Below, piece by piece: positions 34,317-44,926 of a stretch of 64,000 nt of DNA. The notes below the pieces were generated by a model that worked only from the letters and a program-made list of their open reading frames with translations, did not search any database and was not told the origin of the DNA. The stretch is taken from NCBI GenBank assembly GCA_963780345.1, contig CAWABU010000006.1, positions 310,001 to 374,000 on the forward strand, given 5' to 3'. The stretch is from PALSA-693 sp963780345. Lineage in GTDB: Bacteria > Actinomycetota > Acidimicrobiia > Acidimicrobiales > Palsa-688. Numbering within the stretch: the first letter of the stretch is position 1; every line of letters starts with the position of its first letter. The position numbers and the translations under genes are program-made.

Positions 34317-35078
34317 GTGCCCGGGATTCTCTTTGCTGTGCTGGCTGGACTTCTCGTCTGTCAGGTCGCCCTTTTTCTGACCACGGTCTTTCTGCATCGG
34401 ACGCTCTCGCATCGGGCCATGACCATGGCCCCCGGACTCCGCTTTACCTGCCGGGTGCTGACCTGGATCATGACCGGAATCAAACCCCGGGAATGGGTGG
34501 CCGTCCACCGCCGCCACCACGCCTTCACCGACGTCGAGGGGGACCCTCACTCACCGCTCCTCGAAGGCTTTGCGGCCGTGCAGATCGGCAACGTGGTCCT
34601 GTACCGACGGGCCGCCCGCGACGGCAATACGGTCAACAAGTACGCCAAGGATCTTCCCGCCGACAAATGGGATCGGATCCTTTTCGACCGCGGCTTTGTG
34701 GGATTGGGGGTGGGCTTTGGCATCCTGCTCCTGTTGTTCTGGGGCAACTGGGAGCTGGCCGCCATTGCCGCCGCCACCCATACCGTCTCCTATTTGCTGC
34801 TCAACTCGGCCGTGAACGCGGTGGGGCACACCTTTGGCCGGCGGCCATTTCGCGGGCTGGCCGCCAACAGCCAGTGGCTGGCCTGGCTCACCGCCGGCGA
34901 GGGGCTGCACAGCAATCACCACGCCGCCCCCACCTCGGCCCGCCTGGCCCTTCGCCGGGGCGAGAGAGACCCCGGGTGGTGGACGATCGCGTGGGCGCGC
35001 CGGCTGGGCCTGGTGAAGGTTCGCCATGAGCAGCCTCGCCTGACCGGGCAGTCCGACCGGGCGCCGCAGCCCGTCTGA
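34317..35078 (+). CDS. Membrane fatty acid desaturase
   Basis: This 253-residue membrane desaturase of the stearoyl-CoA/acyl-lipid delta-9 type carries all three histidine boxes: HRTLSH (residues 27-32), HRRHH (64-68) and HSNHH near 200. These bind the diiron centre that introduces a cis double bond into acyl chains. Hydrophobic segments lie at the N terminus and around residues 125-165. It is shorter than eukaryotic enzymes but normal for bacterial ones. The start is a GTG at 34317. The electron donor could be the ferredoxin at 28597, but nothing links them directly. Confidence 0.88.
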   Translation: MPGILFAVLAGLLVCQVALFLTTVFLHRTLSHRAMTMAPGLRFTCRVLTWIMTGIKPREWVAVHRRHHAFTDVEGDPHSPLLEGFAAVQIGNVVLYRRAARDGNTVNKYAKDLPADKWDRILFDRGFVGLGVGFGILLLLFWGNWELAAIAAATHTVSYLLLNSAVNAVGHTFGRRPFRGLAANSQWLAWLTAGEGLHSNHHAAPTSARLALRRGERDPGWWTIAWARRLGLVKVRHEQPRLTGQSDRAPQPV

Positions 35079-35095
35079 GAGGAGCGGTCCCGACC

Positions 35096-35485
35096 ATGGA
35101 TATCGTCTCCGCCTTGTTCGCCGAAAACATCGACCTGCGGCCCGTGCCGGGCCCGTCGACCCGGATCGACCTCACCGGGATCATGTTCTCCACGCCGGCC
35201 CCGGCGCCGCCGCCGGTCACGGTGACCCCGCATCTGATCGTGCTGGTCCGGTGCCGTCCGGCCGAGGACGGCGAGGGCATCCTGGAAGTGGTCTTCCGGG
35301 ACGAGGAGGGCCATCAGGTGGCCCGCAACGTCTCCCCGTTCCAGGTCGAGCCGGGCAAGTTCACCTACCGGCTGGTCCGGGGCGAGCTGGAATACCAGGC
35401 CCTCGGCACCATCGAGGCCCACTGCCGGCTGCTGCCGGACGGTCCGGCGACCATCGTCCCCCTGACTTTGCTGCCGCCGATCTAG
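35096..35485 (+). CDS. Conserved-looking small beta-rich protein, unknown function
   Basis: This 129-residue protein begins MDIVSALFAENIDLRPVPGP and contains alternating strands (HLIVLVRCRPAEDG, ILEVVFRDEEGHQVARNVSP, then TYRLVRGELEYQ). It suggests a compact beta-sandwich and recalls DUF6941-type proteins, but I am not sure. It has no signal or membrane segment. It follows the desaturase by 17 bases with AGAGGAG before the ATG, so it is probably cotranscribed. Its last codons (CTGCTGCCGCCGATC) are duplicated just after the stop. Confidence 0.65.
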   Translation: MDIVSALFAENIDLRPVPGPSTRIDLTGIMFSTPAPAPPPVTVTPHLIVLVRCRPAEDGEGILEVVFRDEEGHQVARNVSPFQVEPGKFTYRLVRGELEYQALGTIEAHCRLLPDGPATIVPLTLLPPI

Positions 35486-35532
35486 GCGCTGCTGCCGCCG
35501 ATCCGAGCCGCCGGCCGCCAGGGGCCGCTCCC

Positions 35533-35556
35533 GGTGGCAGGAGTAGTCCTACCACC
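35533..35556. promoter_or_regulatory. Hairpin upstream of tkt
   Basis: GGTGGCAGGA (35533-35542) pairs with TCCTACCACC (35547-35556) with one mismatch around a GTAG loop. TACTGT at 35561-35566 could be a -10 box just before the tkt start. The hairpin may end the upstream transcript or act as an operator for the pentose-phosphate genes. Confidence 0.45.
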
Positions 35557-35572
35557 TGGGTACTGTTCAGCT

Positions 35573-37582
<2,010 letters not shown>

Positions 37583-38678
37583 ATGACGCGTTTGCATGAT
37601 CTGTTCAACGAGTGCGGGCAGAGCGCCTGGATCGACAACCTGTCGCGACCCTCCGTTCGGGGAGGGCACCTCCAGTCGCTCGTGGACGAGGGCATCAGGG
37701 GGGTGACGTCCAATCCGACCATTTTCGAAAAAGCGATGACCGGCTCCGATGCGTATGACGAGCAATTCGCTCGCCTTATGGGCCAGATGTCGGTCGAGGA
37801 TGCCTTCTGGGAAATGGCGATCGAGGATGTGACCGACGCTTGCGGAGTCCTCCGCCCGCTCTACGACACCAGCAAGGGAGGCGACGGGTTCGTCTCCATC
37901 GAAGTGTCCCCGGCGCTCGCCAGCGACACTCCCGGCACCATCGCATCGGCTCGCAGCCTGCACGAGCGCATTCACCTCCCGAACCTGCTGGTCAAGATCC
38001 CCGCCACGGCCGAAGGGGTGCCGGCCATCCGGCAGATGATCTCCGAAGGCCGCAGCATCAACGTGACCCTCATCTTCAGCCTGTCGCGCCACGCCGAGGT
38101 GATCGAGGCGTACCTATCCGGACTCGAGGCCCTGGTCGAGGCGGGCGGCGACGCGTCGCAGGTGCACAGCGTGGCGTCCTTTTTCGTGAGCCGGGTCGAC
38201 ACCGAGGTCGACCGCCGCCTGGAGAAGATCGGCGAAAACGTCGCCGGGCTCGAAGGAAAGGCGGGGGTCGCCCAGGCCCAGCTGGCTTACCAGCTGTTCC
38301 AGGAGCACTTTTCCGGCCCTCGCTGGGAGGCCCTGGCGGCGCGGGGAGCCCACCGGCAACGCCCGCTGTGGGCGTCGACGTCCACCAAGAATCCGGCCTA
38401 CCCGGACCTCTTGTACGTCGACAACCTGATCGGCCCCCACACCGTCAACACCATGCCGGACAGCACCGTCTCGGCCTTCGAGGACCACGGGACGGTCGCC
38501 CGCACGGTGGACGCCGACGTGCCCGGAGCCCGAGGCGGACCTCGAGGCCCTGCGACAGGCGGGCGTCGATATGGCTGACGTGGCCGCGGTGCTCGAAGCC
38601 GAAGGGGTGGCGTCTTTTTCCAAGAGCTACGAGGAGCTGCTGCAGTCCCTGCACGACAAGGCTAATGCCACCGCATGA
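37583..38678 (+). CDS. tal: Transaldolase (frameshift near base 38525)
   Basis: Transaldolase transfers dihydroxyacetone units between sugar phosphates, linking the pentose pathway to glycolysis. The Schiff-base Lys is in NLLVKIPATAEG, and GVTSNPTIFEKAM, SINVTLIFS and STSTKNPAYPDLLYVD are family motifs. As sequenced the frame stops at 38578. One extra base near 38525 (CCCGGAG) separates it from a second frame reading EPEADLEALRQAGVDMADVA to a TGA at 38678, and this second stop overlaps the zwf start (ATGA). The corrected protein has the normal length and C terminus, so a sequencing error is likely. Confidence 0.9.
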
Positions 38679-40195
38679 GCGAGACGGTCGAGCCCAATCT
38701 GCTGGCCGAGGGCCTGCAGACCGTCCGACGGGCTCCGCCCGGCGTGCTGGTGGTCTTCGGTGCGTCGGGTGACCTGACCTCCCGCAAGCTGCTGCCGGCC
38801 CTCGAGCGGCTGAGCCGACGGCGACTGCTCGACCCCAACTTCGCGGTGGTCGGGGTGGCCCGCACCCGCCTGGACGACCAGGGCTTCCGGGACGTGATGA
38901 CGGCGTCGGTGCCCGACGCCGGGCCGGGCTGGGCCGACGTCGTCAAGCACAGCCGGTACCTGTCCGGCGACTACGACGACCCCGATACTTTCGTCCGGCT
39001 CCGGGCTGAGCTCGACGACATGGACGAGGAGCTGGGCCGCCCCGGCAACCGGACCTACTACCTGGCCACCATCCCGGCCATGTTCGATCACGTGGCCGGC
39101 GGCCTCGGCGCGGTCGGCCTCAACCGCCCTCCCCGGGAAGGCGCGGCGGTCCGGCTGGTGATCGAAAAGCCATTCGGGCGGGACCTGGCCAGCGCGCGCG
39201 CCCTGGATACCGCCCTGCACGGGACCTTCGAAGAAGGCCAGATCTACCGGATCGATCACTACCTCGGAAAGGAGACCGTCCAGAACGTCCTGGCTCTGCG
39301 GTTCGCCAACCTCATCTTCGAACCCCTGTGGAACCGGCGTTACGTCGATCACGTCCAGATCACCGTGGCCGAGTCGCTCGGCGTTGAGAAGCGCGGCGGC
39401 TTCTACGAGCGGGCCGGCGCCCTGCGGGACATCGTCCAGAACCACGTGATGCAGGTGCTGTCGCTCACCCTCATGGAGCCGCCCGGCTCCATCGACGCCC
39501 AGGGGATCCGGGACGAGAAGGTCAAGGCTCTCCGATCGGTCGTGGTCCCGACGCCCGACCAGGTGCTCACCGACGTGGTCCGGGCGCAGTACGACAGCGG
39601 CTGGAGCGAGGGGGTCGCGGTGCCCGCCTACCGGCAGGAACCGGGCGTCGATCCCCGCAGCACGACCGAGACCTACGTGGCGATGAAGCTGCTGGTCGAC
39701 AACTGGCGCTGGGCCGGCGTCCCCTTCTACATCCGGACCGGGAAGCGCTTGCCGAAGCGGCTGACGGAGGTCGCTCTCCAGTTCCAGAACGTCCCGCATC
39801 TGGCCTTCAACGCGGCCGAAAGCCGGGAGTTGCGCCCCAACGCCCTGGTGATGCGGATCCAGCCGGACGAGGGCGTAGCCCTCCGCTTCGGGGCCAAGGT
39901 CCCGGGTCAGGCCTTCAAGGTCCGCGACGTCTTGATGGACATGTCCTACGGGGCTTCTTTCCTGGAGGAGCCGCCTGACGCCTACGAGCGCCTTCTGCTC
40001 GACGCCATGGTCGGCGACCCGACCCTCTTCATCCGCAGCGACGAGGTGGACCAGGCCTGGCAGATCGTCCAGCCCATCCTGACCACGTGGGAGGAGGGCC
40101 AGACGCCACTGGCCGGTTACGCGGCCGGGACCTGGGGCCCCCGCCAGGCCGATCAGCTCATCGAGCGGGACGGTCGCCAGTGGCGAGCCCCATAG
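38675..40195 (+). CDS. zwf: Glucose-6-phosphate dehydrogenase
   Basis: This 506-residue G6PD oxidises glucose-6-phosphate to 6-phosphogluconolactone and makes NADPH. The nucleotide-binding fold VVFGASGDLTSRKLLPAL is near residue 25. The substrate/catalytic motif RIDHYLGKETVQN lies near 190, with the general-base His a little downstream in the RRYVDHVQI region. Length is typical. The start overlaps the transaldolase stop, and its end overlaps opcA by 16 bases. OpcA is the known assembly or activity partner of actinobacterial and cyanobacterial G6PD. Confidence 0.95.
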   Translation: MSETVEPNLLAEGLQTVRRAPPGVLVVFGASGDLTSRKLLPALERLSRRRLLDPNFAVVGVARTRLDDQGFRDVMTASVPDAGPGWADVVKHSRYLSGDYDDPDTFVRLRAELDDMDEELGRPGNRTYYLATIPAMFDHVAGGLGAVGLNRPPREGAAVRLVIEKPFGRDLASARALDTALHGTFEEGQIYRIDHYLGKETVQNVLALRFANLIFEPLWNRRYVDHVQITVAESLGVEKRGGFYERAGALRDIVQNHVMQVLSLTLMEPPGSIDAQGIRDEKVKALRSVVVPTPDQVLTDVVRAQYDSGWSEGVAVPAYRQEPGVDPRSTTETYVAMKLLVDNWRWAGVPFYIRTGKRLPKRLTEVALQFQNVPHLAFNAAESRELRPNALVMRIQPDEGVALRFGAKVPGQAFKVRDVLMDMSYGASFLEEPPDAYERLLLDAMVGDPTLFIRSDEVDQAWQIVQPILTTWEEGQTPLAGYAAGTWGPRQADQLIERDGRQWRAP

Positions 40196-41184
40196 CGGTC
40201 GACACCTGGGCCGGCCGGGGCGTCCGGTTGAGCGAGGTGGTCCAGGGTCTGGCTGACCTGCGCCACCAGTCGTTGAGCAAGAACGCGGCCCGGACTGCGG
40301 TCATGACCCTCGTTGCGGTCATCCCCAACGACGAGCAGGCCTCGGGCGCCACCCGGGCCATCCGGGCCCTCGGCCTTCACCACCCGGCGCGGATCGTGCT
40401 GCTCCGTCCGGACCCGGACCAGGTTGCCGCCCTGGACGGCCGGGCCGTGCTGTACGTCATGGAGGACGCCGGCCACCGGATCAACTTCGAGGAGGTGGGC
40501 CTCGACGTCGGAGGTCAGGCGGCCCGGCACCTGGACTCCCTGGTCGAGGCGTTCACCCTGTCCGACCTGCCCGTCCCGGTGTGGTACGTGGGCGACATCC
40601 CGGATGCGTCCGACCCGCTGCTCACGGTGGCGACGGCCGTGCTCGTCGACACCCGCGACGAACAAGTGGATACCGGGCGGGCCCGGGCCGTGCTGGAGTT
40701 GGCCCGGCGCCGGACGGTGGTGGACCTGTCGTGGATCCGGCTCGGGCCCTGGCGGGAGCTGCTCGCCGCGCTGTTCGACCCTGTCGCCCGCCGGCCCTGG
40801 TTGCAGGCGGTCGAGTGGGTGGAGGTGGCGGGCAAGGTCGGCCCCCGGCACCTGCTGGGCGGGTGGCTGAGCGTCCAGCTCCGCCTCCACCGCGCCCAGG
40901 TGCGCCTGATGGACGCCCAGCACGTCTCGATCCGCGTGATATGCCGGCGGGGCGGTGAGGAGGCCCTGTTCGAAGTCGGCCGGGGCGGGCTCAACCGGAT
41001 GGTCTCGGCCCGGGCCGAACTCCCCGACGATCTCGACCGCGGCCCGGCGGGGGCGGAAAACCCGCAACCCATTCCCCTGGCCGAAGATCCGCTCGCTACG
41101 TCCCTCGCCGAAGCGTTGACGCACCTGCAGCCGGACGCCGTCTGGCAGCGTGCCCTGTCCGCGGCCAGCACCTTCGGTGTGTAG
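40180..41184 (+). CDS. opcA: Glucose-6-phosphate dehydrogenase assembly protein OpcA
   Basis: This 334-residue protein assists G6PD assembly and activity. Recognisable OpcA stretches are ARTAVMTLVAVIPNDEQASG, the VPVWYVGDIPD segment, and a C-terminal region with RVICRRGGEEALFEVGRGGL. The GTG at 40180 starts VASPIAVDTW and overlaps the end of zwf. The ATG-like start further upstream at 40087 lies inside zwf and is rejected. It occupies the usual slot between zwf and pgl. Confidence 0.9.
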   Translation: MASPIAVDTWAGRGVRLSEVVQGLADLRHQSLSKNAARTAVMTLVAVIPNDEQASGATRAIRALGLHHPARIVLLRPDPDQVAALDGRAVLYVMEDAGHRINFEEVGLDVGGQAARHLDSLVEAFTLSDLPVPVWYVGDIPDASDPLLTVATAVLVDTRDEQVDTGRARAVLELARRRTVVDLSWIRLGPWRELLAALFDPVARRPWLQAVEWVEVAGKVGPRHLLGGWLSVQLRLHRAQVRLMDAQHVSIRVICRRGGEEALFEVGRGGLNRMVSARAELPDDLDRGPAGAENPQPIPLAEDPLATSLAEALTHLQPDAVWQRALSAASTFGV

Positions 41185-41860
41185 CTTGCTCGACGTGAAC
41201 GGAGAGCTGATCGTCGTCGACGACCTGCCGGGGGCCTTTTCGGCGCAGGTCATGGCGGCCTTCGATCGGCGCCCGGATGACCTGTTCGGCCTGGCTCTGG
41301 GCGGGGGCAACACCGCCCGGGCGTGTTACCAGCGGTTGGCCACGGACAGCGCGGCCGTGATCGACTGGCTGTCGGTCAACGTGTACTGGGCCGACGAGCT
41401 CTGTGTGCCGCCGACGCACGCCGATTCCAACCAGCGCCTGGTGCGCCAAGCGCTGCTGGAGCAGGTCGGAACCGCCAACGCGGTGTACCCGATGAGCTGC
41501 GAGGAGGGACCGGACGCGTACCAGCTGCGGCTCGGGGAGATCGGCAAGCTGGATCTCATCCATCTCGGCCTTGGTCCCGACGGCCATACCGCGTCGCTGT
41601 TCCCGGAATCTCCGGCCCTGCACGCCGATCCCGGCCAGCTGGTGGCGCGCAACGAGGACCCCTCAGGCCGCAACCGTCTGCCCCGACTCACCCTCACCTA
41701 CGCCGGGATCGCCCGGTCCCGGCTGACGGTGTTCACCGTGGCCGGGGAGCACAAGCGGGCCATCGTCCAGGCCCTCGTCGACGGCGCCGACGTGCCGGCA
41801 GCTCACGTCACCTCCGATCAGGTCATCTGGCTGGTGGACCGGGCCGCGGCCCCCCGCTGA
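41177..41860 (+). CDS. pgl: 6-phosphogluconolactonase
   Basis: This 227-residue lactonase (DevB/SOL family) hydrolyses 6-phosphogluconolactone, the step after Zwf. GLALGGGNTARACYQRL is the phosphate-binding loop, VYWADELCVPPTHADSNQRL the signature, and LGLGPDGHTASLFPES the second motif. Starts at GTG 41177 (overlapping opcA), TTG 41186 or GTG 41195 are all possible; the last would match the family N terminus best. It completes the tkt-pgl operon. Confidence 0.92.
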   Translation: MCSLLDVNGELIVVDDLPGAFSAQVMAAFDRRPDDLFGLALGGGNTARACYQRLATDSAAVIDWLSVNVYWADELCVPPTHADSNQRLVRQALLEQVGTANAVYPMSCEEGPDAYQLRLGEIGKLDLIHLGLGPDGHTASLFPESPALHADPGQLVARNEDPSGRNRLPRLTLTYAGIARSRLTVFTVAGEHKRAIVQALVDGADVPAAHVTSDQVIWLVDRAAAPR

Positions 41861-41871
41861 GCCCGGCGCCC

Positions 41872-42948
41872 ATGGCCGACCCAGCCGTCCCTCCCGAGCA
41901 GCTCAGCGCCCTGCTCGACACCATGGGGGTGACCGCGAACCGCGATCAGCTGCGGGAGATCCTCGAAACGGTGGTACGGCTGGGCACCGGCGTCACCGAC
42001 CGGCTGGACCTCAAGATCGCCAACGCCGCCCTGAAGGAGATGGTCGGCGGCTTCGAGGTCTTCGCGCCTTTCCGTCACGTGCGGAAGGTGACCATGTTCG
42101 GCTCGGCCCGCACGCTGCCCACCGACCCCCTCTACGCTCAGGCCCGTGACCTGGCCGCCCTGCTCGCCTCGCACGGCTGGTCGACGGTGACGGGCGCCGG
42201 ACCGGGCATCATGGCGGCCGGCCTCGAGGGCGCCGGCCCGGATCATGCCTTCGGGATCAACATCCGGCTTCCGTTCGAGCAGGACATCAACGAGTTCATC
42301 GCCGAGAACCCGAGGCTGGTGTCGATGAAGTACTTCTTCACCCGGAAGCTGCTGCTCATCAAAGAGTCGTTCGGTTACGCCGTCCTGCCCGGCGGCTTCG
42401 GGACCCTGGACGAGGCCTTCGAGCTGTTGACCCTCATCCAGACCGGGAAGGCGGAGCCGGCTCCGGTGGTGCTGCTGGACCTGCCGGGCAGCAGCTACTG
42501 GCAGGGGTGGGCGCGATTCGTCACCGAGGAGGTGGCCACCCGCGGCCTGATCAGCGCCGACGACGTCAGTCTGTTTCGCATCGTTGATCGGGTCGAGGAC
42601 GCCGCATCCGAGATCCTGACCTTCTATCGCAACTATCACTCGCTGCGCTGGGTCGGTGACACGCTGGTCATCCGCCTCGAGTCGCGCCCCACTGCGGCGG
42701 AGGTGACCGCCCTGTCGGAGCGCTTCGCCGACGCCCTGCGTCGCCCCATCCGCATCCTCGACGCCCCGCTACCAGCCGAGCGTCGCAGCGAGGACTTTCC
42801 CGACCTGGCCCGCCTGGCTCTCCGCTTCGATCGCGTCTCCTACGCCCGCCTCCGCGAGCTGATCGACGCCCTCAATATCCTGCCGAGCGCCCCGCCGGCG
42901 CCGATCGTGGGAACCGTCCCCAGGCCTTCCGGTGCCCTTGCTGACTGA
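41872..42948 (+). CDS. LOG-family protein (lysine-decarboxylase-like Rossmann fold)
   Basis: This 358-residue protein has the LOG-family core: RHVRKVTMFGSARTLPTD, STVTGAGPGIMAAGLEGAG, and the phosphoribohydrolase motif LPGGFGTLDEAFELLTLIQT. LOG proteins cleave nucleoside monophosphates to base and ribose-5-phosphate, though many long bacterial homologues are uncharacterised. The N-terminal 70 and C-terminal 100 residues are extra helical regions beyond the small LOG enzymes. It follows pgl by 11 bases, so a link to pentose-phosphate metabolism is possible. It overlaps the next gene by 17 bases. Confidence 0.85.
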   Translation: MADPAVPPEQLSALLDTMGVTANRDQLREILETVVRLGTGVTDRLDLKIANAALKEMVGGFEVFAPFRHVRKVTMFGSARTLPTDPLYAQARDLAALLASHGWSTVTGAGPGIMAAGLEGAGPDHAFGINIRLPFEQDINEFIAENPRLVSMKYFFTRKLLLIKESFGYAVLPGGFGTLDEAFELLTLIQTGKAEPAPVVLLDLPGSSYWQGWARFVTEEVATRGLISADDVSLFRIVDRVEDAASEILTFYRNYHSLRWVGDTLVIRLESRPTAAEVTALSERFADALRRPIRILDAPLPAERRSEDFPDLARLALRFDRVSYARLRELIDALNILPSAPPAPIVGTVPRPSGALAD

Positions 42949-44926
42949 CCCCGTCTCCGTCGGCGGACGGGTGGCGCCGTCCCGCGTGGTCTTCGGCCCG
43001 CACGAGACCAACCTGGCCCGCGGCCGGGCCATCGGTTCCCGCCACGTGGCCTACTACGCCCGCCGGGCGGCGGGTGGTGCCGGTGTAATCATCGTCGAGA
43101 CGGCCTCGGTCAGCCCCGATGACTGGCCCTACGAGCGGGCCCCGCTGGCCGCGGCTTGCGGGCCGGGGTGGCGGGCCGTGGCCGATGCCTGCCGGCCGTC
43201 TGGCCCGGTGCTGCTGGCCGGCATCGGCCACGCCGGCTCGCAGGGTTCCAGCGCCTACTCGCAGGAGGTCATGTGGGCGCCGTCCCGGGTCGCCGACGTG
43301 GTCTCCCGGGAGCCGCCCGCCCCGCTCGAGCCGGCCGGGATCGCGGCCATCGTCGCGGCCTTCGCCGAGGCCGCCCGGCTGGCGACCGCCTCCGGGCTCG
43401 ACGGGGTCGAGGTCGACGCCGGGGCCTGGTCGCTGCTGCGCCAGTTCCACTCCGGCCTCACCAATCTCCGCCCGGACGGCTACGGCGAGGACAGACTGCG
43501 CCTCACCCGCGACGTGCTGGCCGCGGTGCGCCACGCCATCGGACCCGACCGCATCCTGGCCCTCCGGCTCTCCTGTGACGAACTGGCGCCGTGGGCCGGG
43601 GTCACCCCCGACGCGGCCGGCGAGCAGGTCGCGACCCTGGCCCCGGCGCTCGACCTGCTGACCGTCGTCCGGGCCGGGCCTTATGCCACCACGGCCTACC
43701 GCCCCGATGCCCACACGCCGCCGGCCACCAATGTCGAGTTGTGCCGGGCCATGCGGGCGGCCGCCGCCGACCGGGTCCCCGTGGTCCTGCAGGGGAGCGT
43801 GGCCGATCCCGACGCCGCCGAGCAGGCCCTCGCCGACGGGGTAGCCGACCTGGTCGAGATGACCAGGGCCCAGATCGCGGACGCCCGACTGGTCGTCCAC
43901 GTGCGGTCCGGCCACCCCGAACGGGCCCGGCCCTGCCTGCTCTGCAATCAGACCTGCCAGGTCCGCGACAACCGGAACCCCATCGTGACCTGCGTCGGCG
44001 ACCCCCGCTCCGGCCACGAGACCACCGATGCGGACCCGGAGCCGCCGGGGGCCTCTGGGGGCCCGCCGGTGTTGATCGTCGGCGGCGGGCCGGCGGGGCT
44101 GGAATGCGCCCGGGTGCTGGCCGGGGCCGGGCGACAGGTCCGACTGGCCGAACAAACCGGTGCCCTCGGGGGCGCCCTGGCCCTGGCCGCGGTTGGCCCC
44201 GGCCGGGAGCGCCTGGGCCGCCTGACCGACTGGTTGGCGGCGGAGTGCACCCGCCTGGGGGTGGAGGTCGCTCTGGATGTCACCGTCGACGCCGGTGCGG
44301 TGCAAGCCGCCCGGGCCGAAGGGTGGGGGGTGGTCCTGGCCACCGGCTCCCGTCCTTTCCCCGACCGGTATCCCGGCGGCGGCGCGGGTCTGCCCGTGAT
44401 CGATGCTCTGACCCTCCTTCAGGGGGGTGCCGTTGGTCTGGCGGACGGCCCGGTGGTCGTCGACGACCCGGTCGGCGGCCCGGTCGGGATCGGCGTGGCC
44501 GAATGGCTGGCCGGTAACGGACGGGAGGTCATCCTCGTCAGCCCCGATCCGGTGGCCGGCACCCTGCTGTCGCGCACCGGCGACCTGGCCGACGCCAACG
44601 TGCGGCTCCAGCGCGCCGGTGTGACCCGGCAGCTTCGCTCCCGCATCACCCGGGTCGCCGGCGGCGAGGTGTGCGGCGTCGAGGTCTGGACCGGGGAGGC
44701 ATTCCAACTGTCCGCCCGCCTGCTGGTGGATTGCGGGCACCGCCTGCCCGACGACGAGCTCTACACCGCGCTCGGCGATCCCACCGTGCCCCGGGCCGGA
44801 GACTGTGTCGCCCCGCGGACGGTCCACGAGGCGGTCCTGGAAGGCCGGCGGGCGGCGCTGGCGCTGCTGGGCGCGGCGCCTGGGACCACGGCGATTGGGG
44901 CCACCCCGGCCGGGTTGGCGCCGTGA
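42932..44926 (+). CDS. OYE/FAD fusion oxidoreductase, mycofactocin FadH/OYE type (copy 1)
   Basis: This 664-residue protein resembles 2,4-dienoyl-CoA reductase and trimethylamine dehydrogenase. An N-terminal FMN-binding TIM barrel (AYYARRAAGGAGVIIVETAS, then VPVVLQGSVADPDAAEQAL) is followed by a 4Fe-4S site (RPCLLCNQTCQVRDNRNPIV with the later Cys) and a C-terminal FAD/NAD domain starting LIVGGGPAGLECARVLAGAG. In copy 1 the barrel is degenerate: the catalytic region reads AGAWSLLRQFHSGLTN instead of the usual CSHSS-type motif. I recall such pairs as the mycofactocin-system FadH/OYE oxidoreductases 1 and 2. It overlaps copy 2 by a GTGA. Confidence 0.8.
   Translation: MPLLTDPVSVGGRVAPSRVVFGPHETNLARGRAIGSRHVAYYARRAAGGAGVIIVETASVSPDDWPYERAPLAAACGPGWRAVADACRPSGPVLLAGIGHAGSQGSSAYSQEVMWAPSRVADVVSREPPAPLEPAGIAAIVAAFAEAARLATASGLDGVEVDAGAWSLLRQFHSGLTNLRPDGYGEDRLRLTRDVLAAVRHAIGPDRILALRLSCDELAPWAGVTPDAAGEQVATLAPALDLLTVVRAGPYATTAYRPDAHTPPATNVELCRAMRAAAADRVPVVLQGSVADPDAAEQALADGVADLVEMTRAQIADARLVVHVRSGHPERARPCLLCNQTCQVRDNRNPIVTCVGDPRSGHETTDADPEPPGASGGPPVLIVGGGPAGLECARVLAGAGRQVRLAEQTGALGGALALAAVGPGRERLGRLTDWLAAECTRLGVEVALDVTVDAGAVQAARAEGWGVVLATGSRPFPDRYPGGGAGLPVIDALTLLQGGAVGLADGPVVVDDPVGGPVGIGVAEWLAGNGREVILVSPDPVAGTLLSRTGDLADANVRLQRAGVTRQLRSRITRVAGGEVCGVEVWTGEAFQLSARLLVDCGHRLPDDELYTALGDPTVPRAGDCVAPRTVHEAVLEGRRAALALLGAAPGTTAIGATPAGLAP

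Noticed and set aside
38515..38530. Programmed ribosomal frameshift in tal
   Set aside because: No slippery heptamer, internal Shine-Dalgarno or downstream structure is evident, and similar indels elsewhere point to sequence error.
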